From the NCBI RefSeq assembly GCF_014646015.1, contig NZ_BMMQ01000001.1, positions 62,001-126,000 of the forward strand: DNA of 64,000 nucleotides. Direction: 5' to 3'. Source of the DNA: Microbacterium nanhaiense (GTDB lineage Bacteria > Actinomycetota > Actinomycetes > Actinomycetales > Microbacteriaceae). The position numbers and the translations under genes are program-made. Below, one piece after another: positions 8,549-16,961 of the stretch (its first letter is position 1; every line of letters starts with the position of its first letter). The notes under the pieces were generated by a model that searched no databases, was not told the DNA's origin, and saw only the letters and a program-made list of their open reading frames with translations.

Positions 8549-9994
8549 GTGAGTGAGCACAACCTTGCAATAGTGATCCTTGCGGCGGGGCAGGGCACAC
8601 GGATGAAGTCCGCCACGCCCAAGGTCCTGCACCGCCTCGGCGGTCGCACGCTCCTCGGGCACGTGCTGCGCACCGCCGAGTCGCTCGGGGGAGACCTCGT
8701 GCGCGTCGTCGTGCGACACGAGCGCGACCGGATCGTCGAGTCGCTCGCCGACTACCCCGGCGCCGTTCCCGTCGACCAGGACGAGGTCCCCGGCACGGGA
8801 CGCGCCGTGCAGGTCGCGATCGACGCCCTGCCCGCGGACTTCGACGGCGATGTGCTCGTGCTCTCGGGCGACGTGCCGCTGATCGAGGCCGAGACCTTCC
8901 GCGCGATGCTCGACGAGCACCGCGCGCGCGGCGCGCACGCGACCCTGCTCGGCGCGCACCTCGCGGATCCCACCGGCTATGGCCGCGTGATTCGCGATGC
9001 GTCCGGCATGGTCGAGCGCATCGTCGAGCAGAAGGACGCGACGCCCGAAGAGGCCGCGACGACCGAGATCAACCCTGGCGTGTACGTCTTCCGCGCGTCG
9101 TCGCTCCGCGACGCGCTCGCGCGGGTCGGCACCGACAACGCGCAGGGGGAGATGTATCTCACCGATGTCATCGGCATCCTCCGCCGCGACGGGCGGGCGA
9201 TCGCCGGCGTCACCGCGCCCGACGCGCGGGCCGCGCTCGGCGTGAACGATCGCGTTCAGCTCTCCGAGGCGGCGCGGATCCTCAACGCCCGCGTCGTACG
9301 ACGGTGGCAGCGCGAGGGCGTGACGGTGCAGGATCCCGCGACGACGTGGATCGACGACACGGCGACGCTTGCGCCGGACGTCACGATCCTGCCGAACACG
9401 CATGTGCTCGGGGCCTCGACGATCGCCGAGGGCGCGACGATCGGCCCCGACACCTCGCTCGTCGACACGGAGGTGGGCGCCGGTGCCACGGTGCGCTGCA
9501 GCGATGCCACCCTCGCGGTGATCGGTGCAGGCGTGTCTGTCGGACCGTGGGCCTACCTGCGGGCGGGGACCGAGCTCGCGGAGGGCGCGAAGGCCGGGAC
9601 CTTCGTCGAGATCAAGAACTCCACGGTCGGCGCGGGCAGCAAGGTGCCGCACCTGTCCTACGTGGGCGACGCCGAGATCGGCGAGGGCGTGAACCTCGGC
9701 GCCGGCGCGATCACCGCGAACTACGACGACGTCAACAAGCACCGCACCGTGATCGGTGATCACGTGCACACCGGCTCGCACACCGTCATGATCGCGCCCG
9801 TCACCCTCGGTGCGGGCGCGAAGACCGGTGCGGGGGCCGTCGTGCGCAAGGACGTTCCGCCCGGGGCGCTCGCCATGAGCGTCGCCCCTCAGAGGAACCT
9901 CCAGGGATGGGTCGAGAACAATAGACCGGGTACGGCGGCCGCGGACGCGGCCATCCAGGCCCGAACCGCACAGGAAGCGACCGATGGCGAGTAA
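8549..9994 (+). CDS. glmU: Bifunctional N-acetylglucosamine-1-phosphate uridyltransferase / glucosamine-1-phosphate acetyltransferase
   Basis: A 481-residue cytoplasmic enzyme that acetylates glucosamine-1-phosphate and then makes UDP-GlcNAc for peptidoglycan. The N-terminal pyrophosphorylase domain has VILAAGQGTRMKSATPKVLH. The C-terminal half is a left-handed beta helix of hexapeptide repeats with KNSTVGAGSKVPHLSYVGDA, ITANYDDVNKHRT and HTGSHTVMIAPV. Length is normal. GTG 8549 is two bases after the tRNA-Gln gene, so no usual leader or Shine-Dalgarno is available; the ribosome would bind within the tRNA 3' end or initiate on a processed transcript. It overlaps prs by 11 bp, a conserved actinobacterial pairing. 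Confidence 0.95.
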   Translation: MSEHNLAIVILAAGQGTRMKSATPKVLHRLGGRTLLGHVLRTAESLGGDLVRVVVRHERDRIVESLADYPGAVPVDQDEVPGTGRAVQVAIDALPADFDGDVLVLSGDVPLIEAETFRAMLDEHRARGAHATLLGAHLADPTGYGRVIRDASGMVERIVEQKDATPEEAATTEINPGVYVFRASSLRDALARVGTDNAQGEMYLTDVIGILRRDGRAIAGVTAPDARAALGVNDRVQLSEAARILNARVVRRWQREGVTVQDPATTWIDDTATLAPDVTILPNTHVLGASTIAEGATIGPDTSLVDTEVGAGATVRCSDATLAVIGAGVSVGPWAYLRAGTELAEGAKAGTFVEIKNSTVGAGSKVPHLSYVGDAEIGEGVNLGAGAITANYDDVNKHRTVIGDHVHTGSHTVMIAPVTLGAGAKTGAGAVVRKDVPPGALAMSVAPQRNLQGWVENNRPGTAAADAAIQARTAQEATDGE

Positions 9995-11018
9995 GAGCAA
10001 GATGGTAGACCTCGATCTCGATCGGGGCATCGCCCCCGGGATCGAACAGAAGACGCGCAAGCGCATGGTGGTCGTGACCGGTCGGTCACACCCCGAGCTT
10101 GCGGCCGACGTGGCGCATCATCTCGGCATCGACCTCGCGCCGACGGAGCACCGCACCTTCGCCTCCGGCGAGATCTACACGCGATTCTCCGTGTCGATGC
10201 GCGGAACCGACGTGTTCCTCGTCCAGTCCTTTGGCGAGAACATCAACGAGGATCTCATGGAGATGCTCATCATGCTGGACGCGCTGAAGCGTGCGTCCGC
10301 GAAGCGAGTCACGGTCGTCGTGCCGTACTACCCCTACTCGCGCCAGGACAAGAAGGGCCGCGGCCGCGAGCCGATCTCGGCCCGCCTCATCACCGACCTC
10401 ATCGCCACGGCCGGCGCCGATCGCATCATGAGCGTCGACCTGCATGCGTCGCAGATCCAGGGCTTCTTCAACGGCCCCGTCGACCACCTCTTCGCGAAGC
10501 CGGTTCTCGAGAAGCACTTCGTCGACACGCTGACGGCGGAGGAGCGCGAGACGCTCACGGTCGTCTCGCCCGATATGGGCCGCGTGCGTGTGGCCGACAC
10601 GTGGAGCGACTCGCTCGGCGCGCCCCTGGCGATCATCCACAAGCGCCGCGACCCGAAGGTCGCCAACCAGGTGTCGGTGCACGAGATCGTGGGCTCGGTC
10701 GACGGCCGCACGTGTCTCCTCGTCGACGACATGATCGACACCGCCGGAACGATCGTCAAGGCGGCGCAGGCCCTCAAGGAGAACGGCGCGAAGAAGGTCA
10801 TCGTGGGCGCGACCCATGCCATCTTCAGCGACCCCGCCGTCGAGCGGTTGCAGGATCCCGCCGTCGACCGCGTCGTCGTGACGGACACCGTTCCCGTCCC
10901 GGAACACCACCGCTTCCCGAACCTCACGGTGCTGTCCGCCGCCCCGCTGCTCGCCCGCGCGATCCAGGAGGTCTTCGACGACGGATCCGTCACGAGCATG
11001 TTCGACGGAGCCGCCTAA
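9984..11018 (+). CDS. prs: Ribose-phosphate pyrophosphokinase (PRPP synthetase)
   Basis: A 344-residue enzyme making PRPP from ribose-5-phosphate and ATP for nucleotide, His and Trp synthesis. Signatures: RSHPELAADVAHHLG, FASGEIYTRF, PYYPYSRQDKKGRGREPIS (flexible loop and ATP site), VDLHASQIQGFF, and the PRPP-binding motif LLVDDMIDTAGTIVKA. It is about 20-25 residues longer than the usual class I enzyme because of an N-terminal extension (MASKSKMVDLDLDRGIAPGI). AGGAAG lies upstream of ATG 9984, within the glmU coding region. Confidence 0.96.
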   Translation: MASKSKMVDLDLDRGIAPGIEQKTRKRMVVVTGRSHPELAADVAHHLGIDLAPTEHRTFASGEIYTRFSVSMRGTDVFLVQSFGENINEDLMEMLIMLDALKRASAKRVTVVVPYYPYSRQDKKGRGREPISARLITDLIATAGADRIMSVDLHASQIQGFFNGPVDHLFAKPVLEKHFVDTLTAEERETLTVVSPDMGRVRVADTWSDSLGAPLAIIHKRRDPKVANQVSVHEIVGSVDGRTCLLVDDMIDTAGTIVKAAQALKENGAKKVIVGATHAIFSDPAVERLQDPAVDRVVVTDTVPVPEHHRFPNLTVLSAAPLLARAIQEVFDDGSVTSMFDGAA

Positions 11019-11035
11019 GCAACTCACAGCGCGCG

Positions 11036-11063
11036 CATAGCGGGTGCCATAGCAAGCTCATAG
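11036..11063 (+). promoter_or_regulatory. Direct-repeat binding site, probably for the adjacent OmpR-type regulator
   Basis: CATAG occurs at 11036, 11048 and 11059, spaced 12 and 11 bases and therefore on one face of the helix, 22 bp before the response regulator ATG. OmpR/PhoB-family regulators bind such direct repeats about 11 bp apart, so autoregulation is likely. Confidence 0.5.
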
Positions 11064-11084
11064 AAACGGGCGCACAATGGTCTC

Positions 11085-11819
11085 ATGACCACTGCTGCGC
11101 CCGTTTCTGCCCTCACCCGCCCCGACGGTTCTCCCGTGCGCGTGCTCGTCGTCGACGACGAGCAGATGCTCACCGACCTGCTGTCGATGGCGCTGCGCAT
11201 GGAGGGGTGGGAGGTGCGCGCCGCGGGCAGCGGCTTCGAGGCGCTCGACGCGGTCAAGGACTTCTCGCCCGACGCGCTCGTGCTCGACATCATGATGCCC
11301 GACCTCGACGGCATGAGCGTGCTGCAGCGGCTGCGGCAGCAGGGCAACCTCGTCCCCGTGCTGTTCCTGACGGCGAAGGACGCGGTGGCCGATCGGGTCG
11401 CAGGCCTCACGGCAGGCGGCGACGACTACGTCACCAAGCCGTTCAGCCTCGAAGAGGTCGTGGCGCGGCTCCGCGCGCTCATGCGCCGCGCGGGCACGGC
11501 CCTCGCGAGCGAACCGGAGCCGATCCTGCGCGTCGGAGACCTGAGCCTCAACGAGGATAGCCACGAGGTCACGCGCGGCGGCGTCGAGATCGAGTTGACG
11601 GCGACGGAGTTCGAGCTCCTGCGCTTCCTCATGCGCAATCCTCGCCGCGTGGTGTCGAAGACGCAGATCCTCGACCGCGTGTGGAACTACGACTTCGGCG
11701 GGAAGTCGAGCGTCGTCGAGCTGTACATCTCGTACCTGCGGAAGAAGATCGACGCGGGGCGCGAGCCGCTGATCCACACCGTCCGCGGCGTCGGATACAT
11801 GATCAAGGCCGCGCAGTGA
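11085..11819 (+). CDS. Two-component response regulator, OmpR/PhoB family
   Basis: A 244-residue transcription factor. The receiver domain (about residues 19-130) has VVDDEQ acidic residues, phospho-acceptor Asp68 in LVLDIMMPDLDG, and the conserved Lys in YVTKPF. The C-terminal winged helix (about residues 145-240) carries LTATEFELLRFLMRNPRRVV, YISYLRKKID and IHTVRGVGYMI. The start is ATG 11085. The stop overlaps the GTG of the kinase gene. The stimulus is not evident. Confidence 0.93.
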   Translation: MTTAAPVSALTRPDGSPVRVLVVDDEQMLTDLLSMALRMEGWEVRAAGSGFEALDAVKDFSPDALVLDIMMPDLDGMSVLQRLRQQGNLVPVLFLTAKDAVADRVAGLTAGGDDYVTKPFSLEEVVARLRALMRRAGTALASEPEPILRVGDLSLNEDSHEVTRGGVEIELTATEFELLRFLMRNPRRVVSKTQILDRVWNYDFGGKSSVVELYISYLRKKIDAGREPLIHTVRGVGYMIKAAQ

Positions 11820-13315
11820 GCCGCCGCCCGCCGCACGAGGCGGGGGCGCATCACGGCTCGCGCATGAGCCTGCAGTCGAGGCTCATGGTGACGGTCTTCA
11901 CCATCGTCGCCGGGATCCTTCTGGTCGTCTCGCTCGTGACGGGTGTGCTGCTCAGCAATGTGCTCGACGACCAGGTCGACAACCGGGTCGATCAGGCGTT
12001 CAAGAATCTCGGCGCCGACTTCGGCATCGGGCTGGTGGACGGCTCCGCTGCGATGCAGTTGCGCGGCGTGCAGGCCTCGCCGGGGATGCTCCTCGTGATC
12101 GATAGCCCGTACACCGGCACGACGGGCGCGGTCGTCGGCAGCGATTACGCCCGGCACGCGCTCTCCGAGGTGCAGGTCGAGCGGATCCTCGAGGCGACCG
12201 AGGCGGTGTCGGAGGGCGGCCTCACGACGGTGACGCTCCCGGGGCTCGGGAGCTTCCGGGTCGTGGCGCTGCGCAACACGGCATCGGACGAGGCGGCCGG
12301 CGCCTTCGGCATGTCGACCGCGACCGAGAGTGCCACGCTGAAGCAGATGGTGTGGGCGATCGGGCTCGCGACCATGGGCGGCATGCTCCTCCTCGGCGTG
12401 GCGACCTCCGGCGTGATCCGTCAGGGGCTGCGCCCGCTCCGCGATATCGCCGCGACGGCGGCCCGGGTATCGCAGCAGAAGCTCGACGAGGGCGACGTCT
12501 CGATCACGGAGCGCGTTCCGATCGAGCAGGCCGATCCGATGACCGAGGTCGGGCAGGTGGGCGCGTCGTTGAACACGCTCCTCGACCACGTGGAGGATTC
12601 GCTTGCCGTCCGCCAGCGCAACGAGGAGGCCATGCAGCGCTTCGTGGCCGACGCGAGCCACGAGCTGCGAACCCCGCTCGCATCGATTCGCGGATACAGC
12701 GAGCTGTCGCTGCGGGACACGAGCCTCAGCGAGACGAGCAGGCAGTCGCTCCAGCGCATCGAGGCGCAGTCGCAGCGCATGACGGGCCTCGTCGAGGACC
12801 TGCTGCTGCTCGCGCGCCTCGACGAGGGGCATGAGCTCGTGTACGACATGGTCGACGTCAACCAGCTCGTGCTCGACGCGGTCGCCGACCAGGCGATGGC
12901 GGGCATGGAATACGACTGGGGTGCCGATGTGGATGAGGACCCCGTCTTCGTCGCCGGCGACAGGGCGCGCCTGACCCAGGTCATCACGAACCTCCTCGCG
13001 AACGCGCGCACGCACACGCCCGAGGGTACGGAGGTGACGGCTTCCGTGCGACAGGAGGGGGAGGGATCGTCGACCCGCGCCGTGATCACCGTCCACGACA
13101 CGGGCCCGGGGATCAGCGAGGAGCTCCAGAAGCGGCTGTTCACGCGCTTCGTCCGCGCGGACGCGTCGCGGGCGCGAAAGACGGGCGGCTCGGGGCTCGG
13201 GCTGTCGATCGCCCGTGCGATCGTCGAGGCGCACCACGGAGAGATCCGCGTGGAGAGCAGGCCCGGCGACACGACCTTCACGGTGGTCCTGCCGGCCAAG
13301 CCCGCGCACCCCTGA
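11816..13315 (+). CDS. Membrane sensor histidine kinase
   Basis: About 499 residues. Two membrane segments (near residues 24-46 and 177-200) enclose an extracytoplasmic sensor of about 130 residues. A HAMP-like linker follows (RPLRDIAATAARVSQQKLDE), then the HisKA phospho-acceptor FVADASHELRTPLASIRGY and an HATPase domain with the N box ITNLLANARTHTPEG, DTGPGI and GGSGLGLSIARAIVEAHHG. It phosphorylates the regulator encoded immediately upstream. GTG 11816 overlaps the regulator stop (GTGA), suggesting coupling; ATG 11864 (MSLQSRLMV) is a plausible shorter start. Confidence 0.92.
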   Translation: MSRRPPHEAGAHHGSRMSLQSRLMVTVFTIVAGILLVVSLVTGVLLSNVLDDQVDNRVDQAFKNLGADFGIGLVDGSAAMQLRGVQASPGMLLVIDSPYTGTTGAVVGSDYARHALSEVQVERILEATEAVSEGGLTTVTLPGLGSFRVVALRNTASDEAAGAFGMSTATESATLKQMVWAIGLATMGGMLLLGVATSGVIRQGLRPLRDIAATAARVSQQKLDEGDVSITERVPIEQADPMTEVGQVGASLNTLLDHVEDSLAVRQRNEEAMQRFVADASHELRTPLASIRGYSELSLRDTSLSETSRQSLQRIEAQSQRMTGLVEDLLLLARLDEGHELVYDMVDVNQLVLDAVADQAMAGMEYDWGADVDEDPVFVAGDRARLTQVITNLLANARTHTPEGTEVTASVRQEGEGSSTRAVITVHDTGPGISEELQKRLFTRFVRADASRARKTGGSGLGLSIARAIVEAHHGEIRVESRPGDTTFTVVLPAKPAHP

Positions 13316-13331
13316 GCGTGCGGGCAAACAA

Positions 13332-13367
13332 CACGGGGCCGGGTGGGAGATCCCACCCGGCCCCGTG
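13332..13367. terminator. Bidirectional terminator hairpin
   Basis: Arms CACGGGGCCGGGTGGGA (13332-13348) and TCCCACCCGGCCCCGTG (13351-13367) are perfectly complementary. They lie between the convergent kinase and gnd genes. The innermost pairs must open to form a loop. Confidence 0.75.
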
Positions 13368-13378
13368 CCGTGGATGCC

Positions 13379-14830
13379 TTAGTGCGTGTCCTCGGCCTCG
13401 ATCTCGGTGCGGTCGCCCGACCACAGGGTGTGGAAGGTGCCTTCCTTGTCGATGCGCTTGTAGGTGTGCGCGCCGAAGAAGTCGCGCTGGCCCTGAACGA
13501 GCGCGGCCGGCAGGCGGTCGGCGCGGAGGCCGTCGTAGTACGCGAGCGACGAGCTGAACGCGGGCGACGGGATCCCTGCCTGCGTTGCGGCGATGACGAC
13601 GCGTCGCCATGCGGCCTGGCCGCGCGTGAGCGCGTCGGCGAAGTACGGGGCGGTCGCGAGCACGGGCAGCTCGGGCTGCTCGGCGTAGGCGTCGGCGATG
13701 CGGTTGAGGAACTGGGCGCGGATGATGCAGCCCGCGCGCCAGATCTTCGACACGGCGCCGAGGTCGATCGTCCAGTTGTACTCGGCGGCGCCGGCGCGGA
13801 TCTCGTCGAAGCCCTGCGAGTACGCGATGATCTTCGAGGCGAACAGGGCCTGGCGCACGTCTTCGACGAAACCGTCGGCGTCGTCCACCTGGAACTCGGT
13901 GCCGGGGCCGGGGAGCACGCGAGCGACCTCGCGCTGCTCGGGGTGCGAGGAGAGCGAACGCGCGAACGTGGCCTCGGCGATGCCCGAGACGGGAACGCCC
14001 AGCGAGAGGGCGGTCTGCACCGTCCAGGCGCCCGTGCCCTTCGCGCCGGCCTGGTCGAGGATGACGTCGACGAGCGGCTTGCCCGTCTCGGCGTCGACCT
14101 GGCGCAGCACCTCGGCGGTGATCTCGATGAGGTAGCTCTCGAGCTCGCCCGTGTTCCACTCGGCGAAGATGTCGGCGATCTCCGCGGGCGTCCTGCCCGT
14201 GCCGCGACGGATCAGGTCGTAGGCCTCGGCGATCAGCTGCATGTCGGCGTACTCGATGCCGTTGTGGACCATCTTGACGAAGTGGCCCGCGCCGTCGTGG
14301 CCGATGTGCGTCACGCAGGGCTCGCCGTCATCGGCGACCGCGGCGATCGACTTGAGGATCGGGCCGAGGGTGACCCACGACTCGTCCGAGCCGCCGGGCA
14401 TGATCGACGGGCCGTTGAGCGCGCCCTCCTCGCCACCGGAGATTCCCGCGCCGACGAAGTTGATGCCCGTCTCGCGGACGGCCTTCTCGCGGCGGATCGT
14501 GTCGGGGAAGTACGCGTTTCCGCCGTCGACGATGATGTCGCCCGGTTCGAACACCTTGACGAGCTCGTCGATCACCGCATCGGTCGGGCCGCCGGCCTTG
14601 ACCATGATGATCGCGGTGCGCGGCTTCGAGAGGCTGGCGGCGAACTCCTCGTAGGAGAACGCGGGCACGAAGCCCGCCTCGGGGTGCGCCTGCACGAGTT
14701 CGTCGGTCTTCGTCCGGCTGCGGTTGTAGACCGCCACCGTGTTGCCCTCGCGGCTCGCGAGGTTCCGGGCGAGGTTCGACCCCATGACGGCGAGGCCGAC
14801 GACCCCGATGTTAGCTGCGGCAGCGTTCAC
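13379..14830 (-). CDS. gnd: 6-phosphogluconate dehydrogenase, decarboxylating
   Basis: A 483-residue pentose-phosphate enzyme producing ribulose-5-phosphate, CO2 and NADPH. The N-terminal Rossmann segment is NIGVVGLAVMGSNLARNLA, followed by VYNRSRTKTDEL. The catalytic region has the family motif GISGGEEGALNGPSIMPGG and HFVKMVHNGIEYADMQLIAE with the conserved Lys and Asn. The C-terminal substrate region includes RDFFGAHTYKRID. The length matches the long, NADP-type homodimeric form. It begins at ATG 14830 with AGGAGACGTG just upstream. Confidence 0.96.
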   Translation of the reverse strand: MNAAAANIGVVGLAVMGSNLARNLASREGNTVAVYNRSRTKTDELVQAHPEAGFVPAFSYEEFAASLSKPRTAIIMVKAGGPTDAVIDELVKVFEPGDIIVDGGNAYFPDTIRREKAVRETGINFVGAGISGGEEGALNGPSIMPGGSDESWVTLGPILKSIAAVADDGEPCVTHIGHDGAGHFVKMVHNGIEYADMQLIAEAYDLIRRGTGRTPAEIADIFAEWNTGELESYLIEITAEVLRQVDAETGKPLVDVILDQAGAKGTGAWTVQTALSLGVPVSGIAEATFARSLSSHPEQREVARVLPGPGTEFQVDDADGFVEDVRQALFASKIIAYSQGFDEIRAGAAEYNWTIDLGAVSKIWRAGCIIRAQFLNRIADAYAEQPELPVLATAPYFADALTRGQAAWRRVVIAATQAGIPSPAFSSSLAYYDGLRADRLPAALVQGQRDFFGAHTYKRIDKEGTFHTLWSGDRTEIEAEDTH

Positions 14831-14879
14831 TCACGTCTCCTTAAGAGCGGGAATTTTCAGTTCGTTATCAGGCTACCGC

Positions 14880-14993
14880 TTACTTGTCGTAAGCCTTGCC
14901 TCGTCCGAGAGCGAACATCGCGCCGACGCTCGTGACGGCCGACAGCGCGGCGAGGATTCCGACGACGGTGAGGAGGATGTGAGAGCCGTCCAT
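14880..14993 (-). CDS. Small membrane protein (37 aa), unknown
   Basis: Begins MDGSHILLTVVGILAALSAV and ends GRGKAYDK: one hydrophobic helix with a short positive tail, so a single-pass inner-membrane peptide with the tail inside. TGGAGAC lies a few bases before ATG 14993. It sits upstream of gnd in the same orientation, separated by 49 bp. No family is recognised; the composition is convincingly membrane-like for such a short ORF. Confidence 0.55.
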   Translation of the reverse strand: MDGSHILLTVVGILAALSAVTSVGAMFALGRGKAYDK

Positions 14994-15234
14994 GTGTCTC
15001 CAGACGTGAAAAGGCAGAAAGAAAGCGCGGAAGCGGCCGCGCGGGTCGATTCTACCGGAGCGATCCGTTAGGCTGATGGGGACCTCGGCGAGGGAGGCGC
15101 GCGTGCGCCGTCCGTAATCGACGCGGTGAAGCGGGCCGTTCAGCGGTCTCCTCACGCATCGCGTTGACGTCGAGACCCCCTGTTCCATACATTGCGCGGC
15201 CGGCCCCGTGTCGCGCTCACCATGAGGAGTGAGA

Positions 15235-15816
15235 ATGAGCGACTCGAACAAGCTCGTCGCCGAGACCCGCACCGAGTTCGGCAAGGGCTTCGCCCGCCGC
15301 CTGCGCGCTGCCGGCAAGATCCCCGCCGTCGTCTACGGACACGGCTCCGATGTGAAGCACGTCGCGCTTCCCGCGCACGAGACGGGCCTCATCGTCCGTC
15401 ACGCGAACTCGATCATCGAGCTCGACATCGACGGAGCCACCGAGCTCGTCTTCGTCAAGGACGTCCAGCGCGAGCCCGTCCGCTCGTACATCGAGCACAT
15501 CGACCTCGTCGTCGTCAAGCGCGGCGAGAAGATCGAGGTCGAGGTTCCGGTCGTGACCGAGGGCGAGCCCTTCTCGGGCACCTACGTCTCGACGATCGTC
15601 GCCACCATTCGCGTGAACGTCGACGCGCTGAACATCCCCGAGAGCATCACCGTGTCGGTCGAGGGCCTCGAGGACGGCGCGCAGATCCACGCCAAGGACG
15701 TCGCGCTGCCCGAGGGCTCGGAGCTCGTCGACGACGCCGACCTTCTCCTCCTCACGGTGCACGCGAACGCGGCAGCGGACGAGGACGACGAGGCAGCCGC
15801 AGAGGCCGCCGAGTAA
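15235..15816 (+). CDS. rplY: 50S ribosomal protein L25 / general stress protein Ctc
   Basis: A 193-residue two-domain L25 (the Ctc or TL5 form). The N-terminal 5S rRNA-binding domain starts [20 protein letters not shown] and contains IPAVVYGHG. The C-terminal domain contains [20 protein letters not shown] and an acidic tail ([13 protein letters not shown]). ATG 15235 is chosen because AGGAG lies 5 bases upstream; GTG 15229 is in frame but overlaps the ribosome-binding site. It is followed by pth, a conserved bacterial order. Confidence 0.95.
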   Translation: MSDSNKLVAETRTEFGKGFARRLRAAGKIPAVVYGHGSDVKHVALPAHETGLIVRHANSIIELDIDGATELVFVKDVQREPVRSYIEHIDLVVVKRGEKIEVEVPVVTEGEPFSGTYVSTIVATIRVNVDALNIPESITVSVEGLEDGAQIHAKDVALPEGSELVDDADLLLLTVHANAAADEDDEAAAEAAE

Positions 15817-15833
15817 TCTCACTCGTACAGGTC

Positions 15834-15870
15834 GAGGGGGTGCGCCTGGCGCACCCCCTCGTTTGTGTCT
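15834..15870 (+). terminator. Intrinsic terminator after rplY
   Basis: GAGGGGGTGCGC (15834-15845) pairs with GCGCACCCCCTC (15849-15860) around a 3-nt loop, followed by GTTTGTGTCT. It lies between rplY and pth, so some transcripts should end here. Confidence 0.75.
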
Positions 15871-15880
15871 GGAGGATGAC

Positions 15881-16462
15881 ATGGCCGATACCTGGTTGAT
15901 CATGGGGCTCGGGAACCCGGGGCCGCGATACGAGCGCACCCGCCACAACGTCGGGCAGATGGTCGTGGACGAGCTCGCCTCGAACCGCGGGGAGAGCTGG
16001 AAACAGCACAAGGCCGGCGCACGGGTCGTCGAGACGTGGCTGCGCCCCGGCGGCCCGAAGCTGGTGCTCGCGAAGTCGAACGGCTACATGAACACCTCGG
16101 GCGGCCCCGCGGCCGCGCTCGCGAAGTTCTACTCCGTGGCGCCCGATCGCGTGATCGTCGTCCACGACGAGCTCGACATCCCTTTCGACGCACTCAAGCT
16201 GAAGGTCGGCGGGGGGCACGGCGGGCACAACGGCATCCGTGACATCGCGAAGGCGCTCGACACCCCTCAGTTCGCCCGCGTGCGGGTGGGCATCGGTCGC
16301 CCACCGGGCCGGCAGGATCCCGCCGACTGGGTTCTCGGAGAGTTCTCGGCGACCGAGCGCAAGACCTTGCCGATCCTCGTCTCGGATGCGGCCGAGGCCG
16401 TGGAACTCATCGTCTCGGACGGCCTGACGGCGGCCCAGCAGAAGGTTCACGCGCCGCGCTGA
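15881..16462 (+). CDS. pth: Peptidyl-tRNA hydrolase
   Basis: A 193-residue enzyme that recycles tRNA from stalled peptidyl-tRNA. Motifs: [20 protein letters not shown] (with the catalytic His), [11 protein letters not shown] (substrate Asn), [10 protein letters not shown] (catalytic Asp) and [13 protein letters not shown]. Length is normal. ATG 15881 is preceded by GGAGG in GGAGGATGAC. Confidence 0.95.
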   Translation: MADTWLIMGLGNPGPRYERTRHNVGQMVVDELASNRGESWKQHKAGARVVETWLRPGGPKLVLAKSNGYMNTSGGPAAALAKFYSVAPDRVIVVHDELDIPFDALKLKVGGGHGGHNGIRDIAKALDTPQFARVRVGIGRPPGRQDPADWVLGEFSATERKTLPILVSDAAEAVELIVSDGLTAAQQKVHAPR

Positions 16463-16469
16463 GCGCGGA

Positions 16470-16940
16470 TCACCCCATGAACGGCACGTTGCCCACGAGG
16501 CCCGCGAGCAGCGCGTCCTGGGTGAACCACGCGAGAGCGAGCCACCCGAACAGCGCGAGCACGATCGCGGCGATTCCCCAGGCGCGTCCGCGTCCCATCG
16601 CCGTCGCGACGATGCCCTGGACGAGGCCCCACGCGGCGAGTGCCATGTGCACGATCCAGGCGACGACGAGGACGACGAAGGCGCCGACCGCGCGTTCGAT
16701 GACCTCCCAGAACTGCCCTTCGAGGAGCACCCATCCCTCTTCCTGGAGCCCGAGCGCGAGCTCCGGGATCTCCGTGAGGCGCACGAGCCGGCCGAGCATG
16801 AAACCCGCGACCCAGATGCCCACCCCGCCGAGCACGACGGCGGCAGCCGATGCGATGAACGCGACGATGCCGATGCCCGGTCGCGGGGCGACGACGGGCC
16901 GGATGGGTTGCGGTGGGGCCGGGTAGCTCACACTCACCAC
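16470..16940 (-). CDS. Membrane protein of unknown function, four predicted TM segments
   Basis: A 156-residue protein: a Pro-rich cytoplasmic start (YPAPPQPIRPVV), a membrane helix near residues 25-50, a loop with several Glu residues, then three closely spaced hydrophobic segments (about 85-150). It converges on pth and is divergent from mfd. The composition resembles small actinobacterial membrane proteins of the DUF4190/DUF4064 kind, but no diagnostic motif is seen. Confidence 0.7.
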   Translation of the reverse strand: MVSVSYPAPPQPIRPVVAPRPGIGIVAFIASAAAVVLGGVGIWVAGFMLGRLVRLTEIPELALGLQEEGWVLLEGQFWEVIERAVGAFVVLVVAWIVHMALAAWGLVQGIVATAMGRGRAWGIAAIVLALFGWLALAWFTQDALLAGLVGNVPFMG

Positions 16941-16961
16941 CGTATCCGTAGACTCGTTCTC

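Noticed and set aside
13318..13557. Plus-strand ORFs opposite gnd
   Set aside because: Shadow frames of a strongly conserved minus-strand gene.
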